From: Embiotoca jacksoni
Lineage: Eukaryota; Chordata; Actinopteri; Embiotocidae
NCBI GenBank assembly: GCA_022577435.1
Contig: JAKOON010000008.1
Span: 19,551,001-19,615,000, forward strand
Direction: 5' to 3'
Length of the DNA stretch: 64,000 bases
Shown: positions 23,501 to 37,095 of the stretch, in pieces
Position numbering within the stretch: the stretch's first letter is position 1
How the letters are laid out: every line of letters begins with the position of its first letter
Position numbers and translations under genes: made by a program
The notes under the pieces: generated by a model
What the model saw: only the letters and a program-made list of their open reading frames with translations
What the model was told of the DNA's origin: nothing
Databases searched by the model: none

Positions 23501-26500
23501 ACATTTTCAACCACCAGACTTTATTTCAACTTAAGCTTGAAAATACCCCATGCTACGCTGACATGAGGTGTCCTGTCTGCCCACGGGCCCTCAACAATGA
23601 TGATGACTCATACACAATCTGCTGCACAACAACCCAAATGTAATGTACCCATTACATTTAAATTTTTGTGACCTATCTATTGGCAACAATCAGAGCACAG
23701 TAAAAATTATCTCTGCAATCTCAGAGGTTGTAAAACAGTGACAAAATATATTAGAGCACTCTTTATCAGTGTGATTTTCACCATAGTAGGAACCCATCGA
23801 AGATCATCTCAGTCATATAACAACAAACACAGTTCCAGCATATTCTTTTAGTGTAACTAAAACTCAATATCTGCAGGTGTTTCTGCTTCTTCCTTCTCTC
23901 ATACCACATTATTCTGCCCTCTTTAATGTGTAGATAAGGATAAGTCAGAACATACATCTACAGGATATTTTCTATATGTTAAATATTTTTAATTCAGGTA
24001 CTCAATAAGTATTTTCCATGTGTTTCCTCTGTAATGTGAAGTCAAGTAGCCTGATGTGACTATATCTTAAAAATCATATTTGAGATGGAGAAGGAGATTT
24101 AAACAAGGGACCCAAGGGATACGACCATATTAAATAACTGTACAATTATCATAATTAAGGCCATATCATCACCACAAATGGAAAATCTGAAAACTCTGTG
24201 TACAAGTTTATGTTACATCATGACAGGGCATGAACAGAACACACTCCTCTGAGACTAATTCATAACCTACTATGGCTAATTACTTGTCGACAAAAACACA
24301 GCTGGCAGAAATGCGTTAAGGGACATTAATGCTCTATTATAGAGCCAGGCATCTGGAGATAAAAATGGCATGACGTGTAAATTAGACCACAATTTGAGAA
24401 TGTGATACAGGAGTGAAGGACTGAAGAATACTTTTGCTCAAAAGAGGTGAACAAAGTCTCATACCACCATAACGTTGTTGTTTTTTTGCTGTTAATGTGT
24501 GAAACCACAATTGCTGGGATCCTGGGTTGAATCACATGAATATTTAAACACATAATACATATGAAGTCCTGTATGCATATTTGATTATATACAGTATGAA
24601 TGTTTGATCTATCTGCATTCTGTATAGCTGGAAGTGATTAGTAAGCATAACCTCGTGGTTATCAAGACTGACCGACATGAGCCTGTGGAGTAAAATAACT
24701 CTTTTGATAATGCAGAAGAAAAAAAAAAATATATACATATATAGAATCAGTGATCTTGCTGTTTATTAGATCTGTTTACTGATGTCGACGCAATCATGGT
24801 TATTTGGCAAGACTGAAGTTCTTTCTTTGGGCTGACACCCTTTGATGTCTCTCTGGTTGTTATTTAGGCCTAAATACCTTGAATTCCTACAGGGATAAAT
24901 AAGTTCCTCAATCCTCCCCTCTCCTGCTGCCACAGAGGATGAATTATATACAGATCTAGTTCGACTTCCTCTCATCATAATAATATGCTTTGCATGGCTT
25001 TTCCACTTCATCTAGAATCATGGTAATCCCTGTGCTTCTGTGTAATTATCTCTCCTCTGGGCTGATCTCAGTGCTCCTCACCTGCTCAGCCTCGTCACAT
25101 TACCTCCTCACTTTTATCTATGACTCTTAAAGCTGCTGCCAAGGGTCCTCTTAACTCACCCCGCAACCTTTCCCTTTGCAGCCCCCTCCCCAACACACAC
25201 CCTCTTCTGAATCTCTCTCTCCTATTCCCCCTGTTTGTCACGATATCCTTCAAGAGGAATGTGATTAGTACAGGGAAAAAGAACAGTGCGACACAGCAAA
25301 TTTGTATGGCGGATATATCCCTCATTAATTTCCCAACCATTCTAATAAGTGGAATGAAAAGAAAATAATGGAATATAATTAGCTAAATTGATGAGGAGTC
25401 ATTGGGTACCTGGGGGAACAGAAGCTGTTCTTTTCTGTTGTGAAAATTATCATACCATTCTGGCCTATTTTTGTGGCTGACACTAACTGTTACTTAAAGA
25501 AAAGATGTCTTCTGTTTTAAAGTTCTCCAATTATTTCTGCTTTAAGGACCTGAAAAGAAATCACCTTTCTTAAATAAAATTTTAAACAAAAATTAAATGA
25601 CAGACAAATTGAGCATTGTGACAGATTGCGTATTAGGAAAATTGTATTGGGGAAAATTAGAAAATGTATGACAGTAATTTGTTTACCACACCAGGGGTAG
25701 CTCCCATTTTGCCCACATGCATCTTTCAATATCTGTCAAAAACATAAATATTACAAAAAAAGATAGGTAGCAATTACCTTCAAAAAGTGAAAATATAATT
25801 CAAATGACAATATCTGCATGTTTGTTCTTTGGAAAAAAAAAACTTCAGTCAACAACATTTTAAATAAATTCAATCAAAAATGTCACCTAAGTGATGAATA
25901 GGAAAATAATGTATGAACAGAGTGCATTCATTTCTAAGCATTATAAGAGGTTCAAGATGTAGAGTGTGCTGACTGCTTTAAGCAACTAACTTTGCTGGAG
26001 GCAAACTGTGTTTGTGACCTTTCAATCATCCAGTATCTCATGCAAATATATTTAATGCCTTCAAACAGTCAACTTTAATTTAATAGTCTTGAAATAGGTT
26101 TAATCTAACGGTCTTGAAATAGTTTTCATTACTTAGTCACCTTACACTATGACTTATTATTTATCGAACTGCCTGGGGGGAGTCAGCAATGACTGAACTG
26201 GAGGCGAAGAGTCTTCAGACATGGTGGAGTCTGAACTTCAACCCCTCAAGCATTTTCCATATTGATTAGAAAGTGCACATCTAACTTTTACCAAATGTAG
26301 GTGAATTGATGCGGCTTTAACAGACAATGACAGATGGGAGAGAATAACTAAAAGTAACTGAAAAATAATATATTAATGGTAAATTATTTATACTTTCTAC
26401 GATTTGAGCGAAACTCAAAAACCGCCAACCAATTAACAGTAAAATAAATGACAACAAGTCTTCCAACCTATAATTATTGCCCCTGGTTAGGTGGAAGCTC

Positions 26501-26989
26501 AAGAACCACATTAACAGTTAGTACTTCCTTAAAGTTATGTAACCTTCAGTGTCATGGCAACAGTAAATATGGTTTCAAAAAAACGTCCAAACTAACAATT
26601 GGAAATAGGAAGCTTAAAGCAGTCTCCTGCATTTAAGTGTCGCTGCTACATCTAAACATCCACCCAAGATGCTTCCTCGCATTTAAAGAACTCATGTTAC
26701 ATCACATGGCTACATCATCTGAACCGAGACACTTCTCCTGGATATCAGGATTTCAATCAGGAGAGATCATTAGGAGTGGAAAATGATTTCTTGAAATAAT
26801 GACAGTTTGACTTATACGTTTTGGCGGTTAGACTCCAACGATGAGTAGTCACTTTGTAGAGCGATGTCCCAGATGGATGTAGGAGATGGGACAGGACCCC
26901 CCGGAGCCTAGACGCTAGAGGTGGTGGAGTGGAGTATGCAGATTTAGAAATCTGTGTTAATGTAACGGAAAACGATAACATGACACATA
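23501..26989. other. Non-coding stretch, nothing recognised
   Basis: AT-rich sequence. Frames are short and often open on both strands (for example 25095-25368). A C-rich patch at 25120-25230 has no further signal. No transposon ends were identified. Confidence 0.55.
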
Positions 26990-27180
26990 TTAAGGAACCT
27001 AACAAATCCCACATGAGCGGCAGCTGGGAGGAAAAAAAACTCCCTTTTAAAGGAAGAAAACCTCCTACAGCATGATGGAAAAAAAACTCCCTTTCACAGG
27101 AAGAAACCTGCAACAGAACCAGGCTCAGAGGTGAGCGGTCATCTGCCTCGACCGGCTGGGGAGATCAGAGATGACTGATG
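26990..27180 (-). mobile_element. L2-type LINE 3' UTR fragment
   Basis: The + strand reads as the reverse complement of the 3' UTR seen at 16366-16520. It contains CCTCGACCGGCTGGGG (about 27146), CAGAACCAGGCTCAGAGGTG and repeated AAAAAAACTCCCTTT.A.AGGAAGAAA blocks. The copy has no coding region. Similarity may extend leftward to about 26960, but it is too diverged to place by eye. It shows that the same LINE family is present more than once in the window, in opposite orientations. Confidence 0.8.
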
Positions 27181-30100
27181 GGTACTTCAGTGGAGATTCA
27201 CAGGGAAACCAGACATGTCAGGTGGTGATGGGGAGGAGGAGGGTTGCGCATCAGGAGGTCTGAAAGGCAGAATGACAGGATTATGATGATATTTAAAGAA
27301 CAGGGATGACGACTGATTGGCTCAAAAGGACGGGCAGAGAGATCATTGGCCAAATAAGGTGACAACAAGAATATGAATATGTGATTTGAGAGCGTGGGAA
27401 AGTGGAAGTGACGCGGAATATGGCGCAGCAGGATTAATTCACAGAGGTGGAATTAATACCTTGACGCAGGTTAGAGATCTTCCTTTTTGAACTTATGTAA
27501 AAACTTCATTTATTTATACAACCACTAGAACGTTTCTTGACTTTAAAATGTAAATGTTAGTCGTAATAACCTGATAAGGTCGATGAACTAAATTAAACAC
27601 CTGTCTGTATGAAGCAACACAGAACGATTTACTGATTGGACTGTCAAGATGTCATATTTTGATGACTGGTAACATGTCAGTCTGCATTTTAATACTTCCT
27701 ATCTATTTATTTCTGCTCTCTGGTGGCAAAGACAGCTCACAAATAAATAAACAATTATGAACATTATTAGTAGGTTTTTACAGGAGGCTGTGAATGAATC
27801 ACGTTATGAATATTGTCAAACAGGAGGTGATAAAAAACAAAAATGTGGTGTCTTGAGCATAAACATACTTCTGTGGGATCGTCTTTTTAATGGACTTTAT
27901 GTACTGACAGAGCAAACAAACACAACAGACCACAGTTTAAATGGCTTATTACTGATCAGATTTGAATCGATCAGGGTGAAATCCCTGCAGTTACATGCTG
28001 ACACACATACATGTTACCAGGGTTACACATGTTCTACAACATTTGTTATACAGATAAGACTGCTTCCTGAACCGCTCATGACAGGATATGGATTATTAGT
28101 AGTGTAGCTTTTGATTTAAGCCAAAATAACACATCTACTATGACAAAATGCTGTGTTTGTTCCATTTGCTTTTAGACCGCAAACAAACCATACCAACAAA
28201 CCATACCAGAGTCTGCCTGGAACTGGACAGAGACCGTATTGTCTCAGTGTATTTAGTGTTGCTAGGTTTTGACTGGGAACTTTCTCACCTGCCCACATTA
28301 ACTGCAGTAATTGGGCATCGGAGCGGAGCATCTATGAACCAAACCAAACAGGTTAGGTGTGACAACACCCTGAGAGCATCATTTTACACTGAGAAAGCAG
28401 CTGTTTTTTTACTGGAACAAAATCTTTCAACACGTTTAGTATTTCCCACTTAATAATCTGTATGTTATTTAACAGATAACTAATCTTAAAGACTTGGTTG
28501 TCTATGGTGTGTCTTTGGTTAAAAATGTCCTACAATATATGCATGACTGCGCATGTGTTTATTACAGCCGTGTAAAAGTTTCCATCAGCCATGTGCACTA
28601 CTGTGGTTGAGAAGGTCTCTCCTCAGGGACGACTCAAAGGGCAGAGGTGTTAATTATTCTACAGATCAGCGATGTCAGCAGAACTCTCTCATTGTACCTA
28701 ATTGTCCCTTTGGGAGTGCTCAGGTTCTCATTATGAGAACACTTTGTAATCTAGTGTTGTTATTTTGCAGAAACATTTTAGGAGCATTTAGAAATTTAAA
28801 AATGTTCTGATGTATTTATCAAGGGCTCTTATTTGAGTCATTCTCTTTTTTTAAAGGTTATTTCTCAAAATAAACATTTAACAAATGCTTTCTCAGTTTT
28901 GTTGACTGAAATTGTGAGAACAAAATTTTTTAAGAAAGAAAGACAACTAGACATTGACTTACTTGCCTAATGAGTTCAGTGGAGACTGTGCTGAATTATT
29001 CTTGGCCGATCTCTCAAGATGTTTGAATGTGCTCATCTGCCTTCCCCTTTCCAAGCACAGAGATGAAAGCTCAAATGCCCTGAGACTAATGGACACACTG
29101 TTCAGATATTACTTTACACTCTGGAGTCAAATCTCACTGACACAAACTGGAAACTTTATCTCATTAAGGCCCCATACCTTCTTAAACTGTAATGTAATTA
29201 ATTATTCTGAATTTATTAGAACTACGTGCCTTTGTATTTTTTATTTTCGTACAGATTGCTGTTGTGCAAAAATACCACATGTTCAAAACATTCTTAGAAC
29301 AGTATCCCGCCAAAGCGGTTAGGATTAGGGTTAAGGTGAAAAGTCCACAAACATATGACCAGAAGAAGGTCATTTAATAAAGGCCATGGTACAAATGTCA
29401 CTTGAAGAAGTTCAAAAGTGGTAGAGTTGGAGTAGAGAAAAAGGTTGAGAGTGTTTGAACAGGACTTTCCCCCAAGAAATAATGTGTTTTTTCGGGTTGG
29501 TTTTAAAGCCTCACTCAATTGGAAAAAAACATCACAGGTCATTAAGGCTGGTCATCAACTAAATTGTTTGGGCCACAAATGGAAGCAGTTGTTTGTAGTA
29601 ACTGGTAAACTGCTGAAATTGTGAAAATATTGCATTTGAGAGTACAGTGAGGGTTTGACACTTTTTGCAGATAGACAGTCTGTGTTCGCTCTAGAACTGC
29701 TGGAAAGTCAAGGCAGTTGTCACACACCAGAGTCCATTTTTCTTGCTTAAAGCCATGACAGTGACATTCATATTATCGACCATTTCTATATAAAACTGAC
29801 ATTTCTGCCATATGCGCAGATCTCAAAATTTGATAAAGAAATATGAAGTATATTGTGAGTGACAGATTGTATCACTTGTGATGTCAATTTTTATGTTAAA
29901 AATGTTGTATTTATATGAAAGGAAATAGTAACACACAAAAGTGGCTGACAGAAACCGGATTTTGTTATTGCAATTTGTCAACAGCCTAACACTCTATCAA
30001 TCGACTTGTCAGAAATAATTATTCTACTGCCATCATTTTCAGATTCTAACAAACTGCTCACATTCTAAATTACTGACAGGGTATTTTTTCCTGTTTCAGC

Positions 30101-32764
30101 AACACTGTGTTAGGCTGCTGGCTTGGTCATATTTTCCCTTGATGCATATCTGCAGTTTCAAAGGCATTCTTCTCAAACCATGCATTTGACAGAATTGTTT
30201 ATTAAAATGTATGATTGCTTGGTTTGTTCTGCATTAAAAATTATCTCATTGCTCATCCAGATAGTAAACATCAAGATAATGTGAAAAGTAAACGTCAATA
30301 GCAACTTCTCACTGAAAGCTTAAAAGACTGTCCTGCATTCATTTGAAATAAAGCCAGACAATGCACGGCAAAGGTTACTTTTCCCCCCCAAAGATCAATA
30401 TGCAGACAACATCTTTGAGCCAGTGGAAGAGAGATTTTAGCATCGACAGGCAGCACAATTTAAAATATGCAGCTGGGTCTGGTTTAAACTGAGGACATAA
30501 GCAGGTGTTTTCCCAAGAGGGTTGACCCATGGTATCTCTCAATATTGATTTGGGTGTTATATGAAATCATTCCATTGACGACTAAAATCCTCTGAAGATA
30601 TTAGTATGTGACATAAACCATCAACAATATATGATGCTGTCGTGCAAATTGCAACTAGCTAGTAAAACCTTAAATGAGAAATTATTTTCAGATCAACAAG
30701 TCCTCCAACCAGAACTCTACTGTAAATAAAATGTGTCATTACCATCTGATACAACCTATAGGAACATACTAAATACCATTGCACCAAAATATCTAGCAAC
30801 ACTTACTCTACCAAGATATATATAAAAAAAGATAAAATAAAGAGAGTGAATTAAGTCACATATCTTCAGAGAAATACAGTAAATGTCCCTTCATATACAC
30901 AATATAGAAGTCTCACGCATATCCTCATCCAGCACAACTACAGGAAACCACAAGTATCTCATCACATCTAATTTAATCTCTCAATTCACATATATTACAT
31001 GCTAGTATTCAGTGATTCAACTCCTAACAATACAATGCAATCCCCATATTTCAATATTCCATCTGTGTAATAGCAGATGAAGGGAATGCCCTGTTCGGCA
31101 GCTCATTATTTTGTTATTTATTTGTAATGGATGAACAGAGACATGCGACCACCTCACTGTCACAGTCACCACATCACACAGCTGTCCTGGCTCCAACACC
31201 TGGTTGACATTAAATCCTTCGTTTTACTTTAATGCTTGGCTAAGGCATTTAACTGCACTGCATCCAAGATCTGAAACTCCTCTTTTTTTTTTTTTTTTTT
31301 CAAACAGTATAAGAACATTAGAATTTGCCCCAAAGCAGGCAAGTTTAAGCTGGCCTATATTCACTGTGATGACGTTTCTCTCTGTCTTGTTGACTTCTGT
31401 GATGTTTCTGTGCGGCTGCCATTTACGGTGGCAGATGCCCTGCTGTCTTTAACATTTATCTATCTTGCTTTTAACAATTTGTCAGATGGCTTGATGCTTT
31501 TAGTTACTGCTATGTAGGGACCTCAAGTGTTTTGAAAGAGAGCCAACAAATATATAAATGCACCATCTGAGACAAACTATTAATATTGTTGAACAGTGTT
31601 TCAGGGCTATTGGAAACTGGCTCACTCAAGGTCAAGTGTAAATTGTTAAAGCGTAAATTTCTATACATGTAATATGACTGGAAAAATTGCATTTATATTT
31701 ATAAATGCAATTTTTTTCTTCTTTTTTTGGTAATTCGTTATTGCTGGTAAATGAATGATAATAACTCATAGTACTGGAGGTGCTGACAGCACACAGCTAA
31801 GACATCTGATTCAAACCTTTTGTATAAAAGAAACTGGTGCCAAACTGGAGAGGATTCTTGTAACTTGTAGCCAACCTTTAATGTCCTTCTTTTTACTTCC
31901 ACTCTCATTTTAGTGTCACTCTTTCCAAAATACTTTTTTCTATAAGAATCTCTTTCAATCAGAAAACCTCTCTCCATCACTTAACATATCCTCTCTTTCC
32001 CTCTCAATCCTCTCTGCAAAAAGGCTTCTCTGGTCCTCATAGCATCTGGGGAAAAAAAAGAAAACCACAGTCAGCCCCTCTCTTCCTGTCACACCCATTG
32101 AGACATCGCTCAATCTGTCCAGAATTTAAGCTGTCAGGATGGAGAAAGCCACTTGTCTAAGGATCATATTTATGTAAGAGTTGTGTCTGCTTCCAATTTC
32201 ATGTAGGTGCAACATCTTTCACCTTCACACTCCACTCCAGGAAATTCATGTATTTTCTGCATGTGATTGCAAATTCCTCCTGCACTCCGCATCCTTCATT
32301 CTTATTTTCGCTGCCGCTGAGGGATCAGGTCTGTGTTACCGGCAGCTGCATTCTCCATATGGATCAATGGCTGTGTATGCATTGCTGATCACAGATGACT
32401 ATGAATATTTGATGCTGCAATATTTTGTTTAGAACACATAAATCCTATGTAATCTATACTCAATATTCACACCTCAAATATTTTATTTGTTTTGGGCTCA
32501 CAGAAAGGCAGCAGGAAGAGGGTTGGATGACAGGTTCCTGCGAGTTATATTACCAGGGCTGCTTGTTTGATGAAATAACTTCTGTTTTGAGGCTCACAGC
32601 TTATTGAAGGAAGACTTCAGGTCAGTGTATCGTGCCATCACTGAGAAAGGTTAGGTCAGACAATGATGAACTCCATGGACTCAAAGTGAACTTAATTATT
32701 TGCATAGCCTCTGCTATGAAGGAGTATTAAGGTCACGCTTAGATAATAAATATTAGAAGAGGAC
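27181..32764. other. Non-coding stretch, nothing recognised
   Basis: No gene or transposon was identified with confidence. The first 300 bp (27181-27480) are richer in GC than the rest and may belong to an unrecognised repeat. Frames at 27757-28107 (116 codons), 28148-28453 (101 codons) and 28954-29322 (122 codons), all plus strand, have no motif I know and no splice or promoter context. An 18-base poly-T lies at 31283-31300. Confidence 0.5.
31283..31300. repeat. Poly-T tract (18 T)
   Basis: Uninterrupted T run. Confidence 0.9.
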
Positions 32765-32970
32765 GATTTTTTATTTTTTTGAAATTTTGACAATGAAGTG
32801 GAAATGTCGAGAAAAAAGTTGAAATGTCAAGATTAATTTAAAGTGTTGAGATTAAAAGTGAGATTATATTTTGAGAATAAAGTAAACATTTTGAAAATAA
32901 AGTAGATACTCTATTTTGAGAATGAAGTCAAATTGTTGAGAGACAGTTATTGAGAAACAATTTGACTTCT
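32765..32970. repeat. Degenerate AT-rich minisatellite ending in a 14-bp hairpin
   Basis: Diverged units of about 20-24 bp, each a variant of TTTTGAGAATAAAGT followed by GAAATGT.GAG, repeat across the segment. The right end contains a perfect 14-bp inverted repeat, GAAGTCAAATTGTT at 32924-32937 and its complement at 32956-32969, with an 18-nt loop. Units of this kind are widespread in fish genomes. Confidence 0.7.
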
Positions 32971-33208
32971 GGACCTCTGTTGTGATGCTGCCGGCGCCTC
33001 AGACGCCTCGCCTGAGCGCTACATCTTCAAGATCAAACAACTTGATCAATTGTCCTATTGTGTCTTGTGCTACAACATATCCTCTTTTTAATACGCTCAG
33101 GTGTAACCATTGATACCGTTGCATCCGTCTATTTCCAGCTATTACTGTCAGCATTGATACAGCCACTTTGTCCAAATTTGTGTGGTTTCTCCTTTTGAAC
33201 AGTCGCAA
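32939..33208 (-). other. Small Arg-rich minus-strand frame, probably repeat-derived
   Basis: On the minus strand, 33208-32999 is open and contains VAVSMLTVIAGNRR and LIKLFDLEDVALRR. After an apparent one-base slip near 33010, a second frame continues with RRRQHHNRGPEVKLFLNN to a stop near 32940, inside the hairpin. The composite of about 90 residues is basic. It lies against the minisatellite, so I suspect a fragment of a transposon protein (possibly PIF/Harbinger-like). I cannot recognise a domain that proves this, and chance remains possible. Confidence 0.25.
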
Positions 33209-35813
33209 TTTTTTGGCACAATCTCTTCAAATTTCTCATTACAAAATTGTATCTATGCGCAAAGACAGAAAATGTTCTTTTTTATGAAAACCGATTCGAT
33301 GTACAACTGCACAATTTGATCTACACAAATCATTTTGTAGAATCATATGCAGAAAGCAAGTTTGTTTTTTTCACAAAAATATTACTTCGATCTTAAAACG
33401 TAAATTACATTCTAGAAATATGATTAACATTTTTTGAAGATTGCTCATTCATTTTATCAGTTTGGGTCAATTGTGACAGGTGTGTGTTGCACAGATGCTT
33501 TTTGGTTTGTCACATTCATGGCCAATTAGTTCCTGTATTATGTGGGAAATGTTTGATAAGTGAAGACAAACAGGTGGTCCACTCCTGGAAGGAAATGTTT
33601 CCCAAGGGATGCAAATGTTTGCTGCTTATGTTGGGCTTTACAATAAAGATAATCAGTCTGAAAGCTGTGACATTTTTAACTTTTAATATTCCAACTCTTA
33701 ACATATCTGCTCATGATTCAAACTATGTATTTTAAAAGATGATACATGAACAATAAATGCTCAGACACGATGGAAGGACAACAAATCCTCCAACTTGAAC
33801 AACCATGCACTTTGTCTCTGTACAAATAAAAACCAACTCATTGGATACAACAGATTATTTCCACAGACTGTACATAAAACTGGATGCCATTTTTGGGTTT
33901 GAAAGGCAAAGGCAATGCAGAAGTGACTTAAAATGCAATACCACAGATACAATATAAATGTAATATTTTTTCCCCGCAATTCTTTGCTATAAATTATATA
34001 TATCATACAAATATTTCTGCAACAAATACAGGCTTTATGGGTTACGATATATCCATAGAGCTTTTTTGTTGCACGGTGGTCATTAATAAGAGCAAAAGGG
34101 CAGAAAGAGCGACAGAACAGCTACTCTCTGGGGGAGTGATGAGGGAACATATCACATTGTACATGTACCCATAACATGCATGTGAGTCGTACACATGAAT
34201 AGCTCTGTGCATGCATGAGTGAGAGAACAAACCACTGGGTCATATGTGAGTAACTATTCTGGTACCGCTTTGGTGTCGAGTTTTGTCAACTCCATTGCTC
34301 CGGGCCCCCACCCTATTTTTTTATTTTTTTATTTTTTGCTTGTGATAAACGTAAGCTGTCTCTATCATAGCAGCTCAGCATGACACTGTTCCATGAGTCC
34401 ATTGGGACCCTAAAAGCTTTAGATGGTGTGAATAGTGCAGCCAGAGTGGGCGGGGCTGGTGTGTTACAGAACAAGATGAAACGCATGTCAGTGGGGTGGC
34501 GAGAGCCTCGTGTCGCTGGAAGTTAAACAACCATGGCAATGAACTGAACAAGCTTTGAAGATAACGCTGCATATTATGTTGGAATTATTTTAAAGATTCT
34601 CTCTGTGTTTCCATGCATTCATAATGGATCTATAATTTGTTTTTGTATTTATTTTTCAGCTCATTTTACATTCGGTTATCAGATGAGTGATTTAAATTAA
34701 TTTTTATCTTGCATATTTTTCACAAACCAAAAGATTTTAAATGTTGTTATTTTTTTAAAGCATAATTGCATTCTGCTGTCACCTTACATTTAAGAGTTTT
34801 TAATAGTAACCTTTTTGCTTGAGATGGCATTGATAACAGTAATTATTACTCTGTCTCCGTGTGTGTCTCTTTTGACGCTAAATAAAGCTGTGCAGTGTGT
34901 AGTCTTAAAGTTTTTTTTCCATTTTGCATAAAGTGTTGAGGGAGTTTTTTAATGTCACGTTAAGGCACAGTAACAAGGACAATCATTAGAGATCAACGGA
35001 GCCAAAATGCATCTAAAATCTGATTAGGAAAAAAAAAAATCAAAGGAAAGAGCCGTTTATATAAGAATACTTAAATCAGATTAAAGGTCTTTCAGATGCA
35101 GTTAATTTCTATGTGATGTTAGGTAAGGAAAGATCACTCAGATTTTGGTACAGCAGTGTGATTCAGATGCTGCGAATAGACATTGAAATTAACGATCGCA
35201 TTTTCAGTAACAGCTCAGATAACTGTCTGATCTGAGGGTTTATAATGGGACCTGTTTTTAATGGCGTAAAAGTCAAATGATAATCTTCTCTCTTTCTGAC
35301 AAAAGAAAGCCCAGAAACTTTGATCATGTATATATGTCACAATAATAATTATAAAGCCTTATCATTAAGATATGAATGGAGTATAAGGACTGTTTGAGCT
35401 TCGTCTTAGTCTTTTTTTTCTCTTATATGTTCTATAATGCAATAAATCATAACTTTATTCTTAAAATAAAAGTGGCAGTTAATGAGTTCCAAATGGTTAC
35501 AATTACACAGAAGAGTTTTACACTGCTATAATACTCTTAGCAGTCTTCTTACAGCACAGTTATATTCTTACCGACACAATCCTTCAATACTGTGAAATCC
35601 TGCTCAGTAAATAGTGGTCTTAAGAACTTGGGCTACTTTGTCTAGACTTAACACCCCTGTGACATATACATGAGCTCTGTGGGATAGAGACAAGCTGAAG
35701 CGGGAAGACAGACAGAGGCCAGGAGACAGAGATTAGAAACAGGACAGCAAAGACTAATGCAGTTGGGGGGGTTAATCCTGTCTGTGAGTGAGTGATCATG
35801 TCCATCCACCCAG

Positions 35814-35928
35814 CTGTGGCGCCATCAGGGGCCACAGGGCTTGCTAGAAGCCTGATGAGGCGTCACCGCCGTCTGCTACTGGAGAGATCTCTCACTCGAC
35901 AGTTCCTGTCAGCGGGAGAACCAACCAG
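35814..35928 (+). other. Exon-like segment with GTAGGA donor (weak candidate)
   Basis: After TCCATCCACCCAG at 35801-35813 the + strand is open to CCAACCAG|GTAGGA at 35928/35929. An ATG lies in the same frame at 35798. The translation includes RSLMRRHRRLLLERSLT and QFLSAGEPT, an Arg/Leu-rich peptide that I do not recognise. The acceptor has only a short pyrimidine tract. It is also possible that this is chance in a GC-rich patch, and the minus strand is open here too (35620-35835). Confidence 0.15.
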
Positions 35929-36089
35929 GTAGGAGGGAGAGAGAGAAAAGAGAAAAACACACCGCCGAATACAGAACGAAAGAAAACATATTTTTTTATC
36001 ATCGTTTTTGGGATTATTAAAACAAATTCTCCATCTTTCACTTTGGTTTTACCAGCGATCTAGGCTTTTTTTTTCTGTTGCTCCTTGTC

Positions 36090-36270
36090 CATGACAGGCA
36101 GAGTAAAGAATTAATTGGCTTTCATAATGAGATAATTAAGGCTGGTTTGATTAATTGCAGTGTGAGGTTATCTGCAAGGTCCCTCCATAGGCATTAATGA
36201 GAGACTGTCCCAGCAGGATATCACAAGCATGTCACCTTTCACCTGCCCAGTAGGGAGAAGAGGATCCCCG
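36090..36270. promoter_or_regulatory. TAAT-rich conserved-element-like sequence
   Basis: Within 180 bp there are at least five homeodomain-type cores (AATTAATTGG, CATAATGAG, GATAATTAAGG, TTGATTAATTG, GCATTAATGAG), followed by TATCACAAG and CACCTTTCACCTG, the last resembling a T-box/E-box combination. The clustering and low simple-repeat content suggest an enhancer-type conserved element. There is no gene next to it to assign it to. Confidence 0.25.
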
Positions 36271-37055
36271 AGAAGTGATTTTAAAATATATAATTTTGGA
36301 ATTCAGTAAGAAATATTTACTGTTTTAACATAACTTGGTTAAAAAAAAAAAAAAACATCTGAAAATGTTAATCACATTGAGTTTTACTTCGATGCTTGCC
36401 CTACAAAATTACCTGCAACTCTTCCTGCTCTTGATTTGACCTTTGACATCATGAACAAATAGGTCTCAAATGTGTGAGCTGTATCGGCTGGACGTTGTGA
36501 TACTCACGTAACAAATAACCACACGTAGGCAAGCAAGAGCAGGTGGTGATAGAGCAGCTAGGATCCCCATTTCTGTCAGCTGGTCATAAACACACTGTAA
36601 AACATCTTCTATATTAGGAGTAAGATAAAGCCACAAATAAACACAGTGTACAGAGTACAGTACAAAAAAAAATGGTGGCATTAAAATAATTCCGAATTTA
36701 TAACTCAGGCCATTATTGCTTTGAGTGCCCAGAGGATAACTTGGAGTTCACAATTGTTTTTTTCTCCTGAGAAAATGAATAATATTCTTATTTTGAGATT
36801 ACTGAATTCCAAGTAGTTTGTCTTAACCCTCTCCCCTACCCCCTAAACCCCTTAGGAGAAATGAGGAGCAAAAGCAAAGATCAATCTTCGACAAATGATC
36901 CAGGCGTAAAAAGAAGAGAAGCAGGAGATAAAAAAGAGAAAACCATCTCTGACAGTTAAAACTGTGAGGCGAGGGAATTGAAGTTGGTCTCTGGGGTGAT
37001 GGGCAGCTGTTTTCTCTGCTCACTACCTGCGCTGTTGAGCACTGATGGGATTTAT

Positions 37056-37058
<3 letters not shown>

Positions 37059-37095
<37 letters not shown>

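Noticed and set aside
26757..27113. 118-codon minus-strand frame
   Set aside because: Mostly translation of the L2-type 3' UTR (the FLPLKGSFF stretch), which is non-coding in the element.
27757..28107. 116-codon plus-strand frame
   Set aside because: No known motif, no upstream promoter or splice signal; a frame this long is expected by chance a few times in 64 kb.
28954..29322. 122-codon plus-strand frame
   Set aside because: No domain or context; Cys/Phe/Leu-rich translation of ordinary AT-rich DNA.
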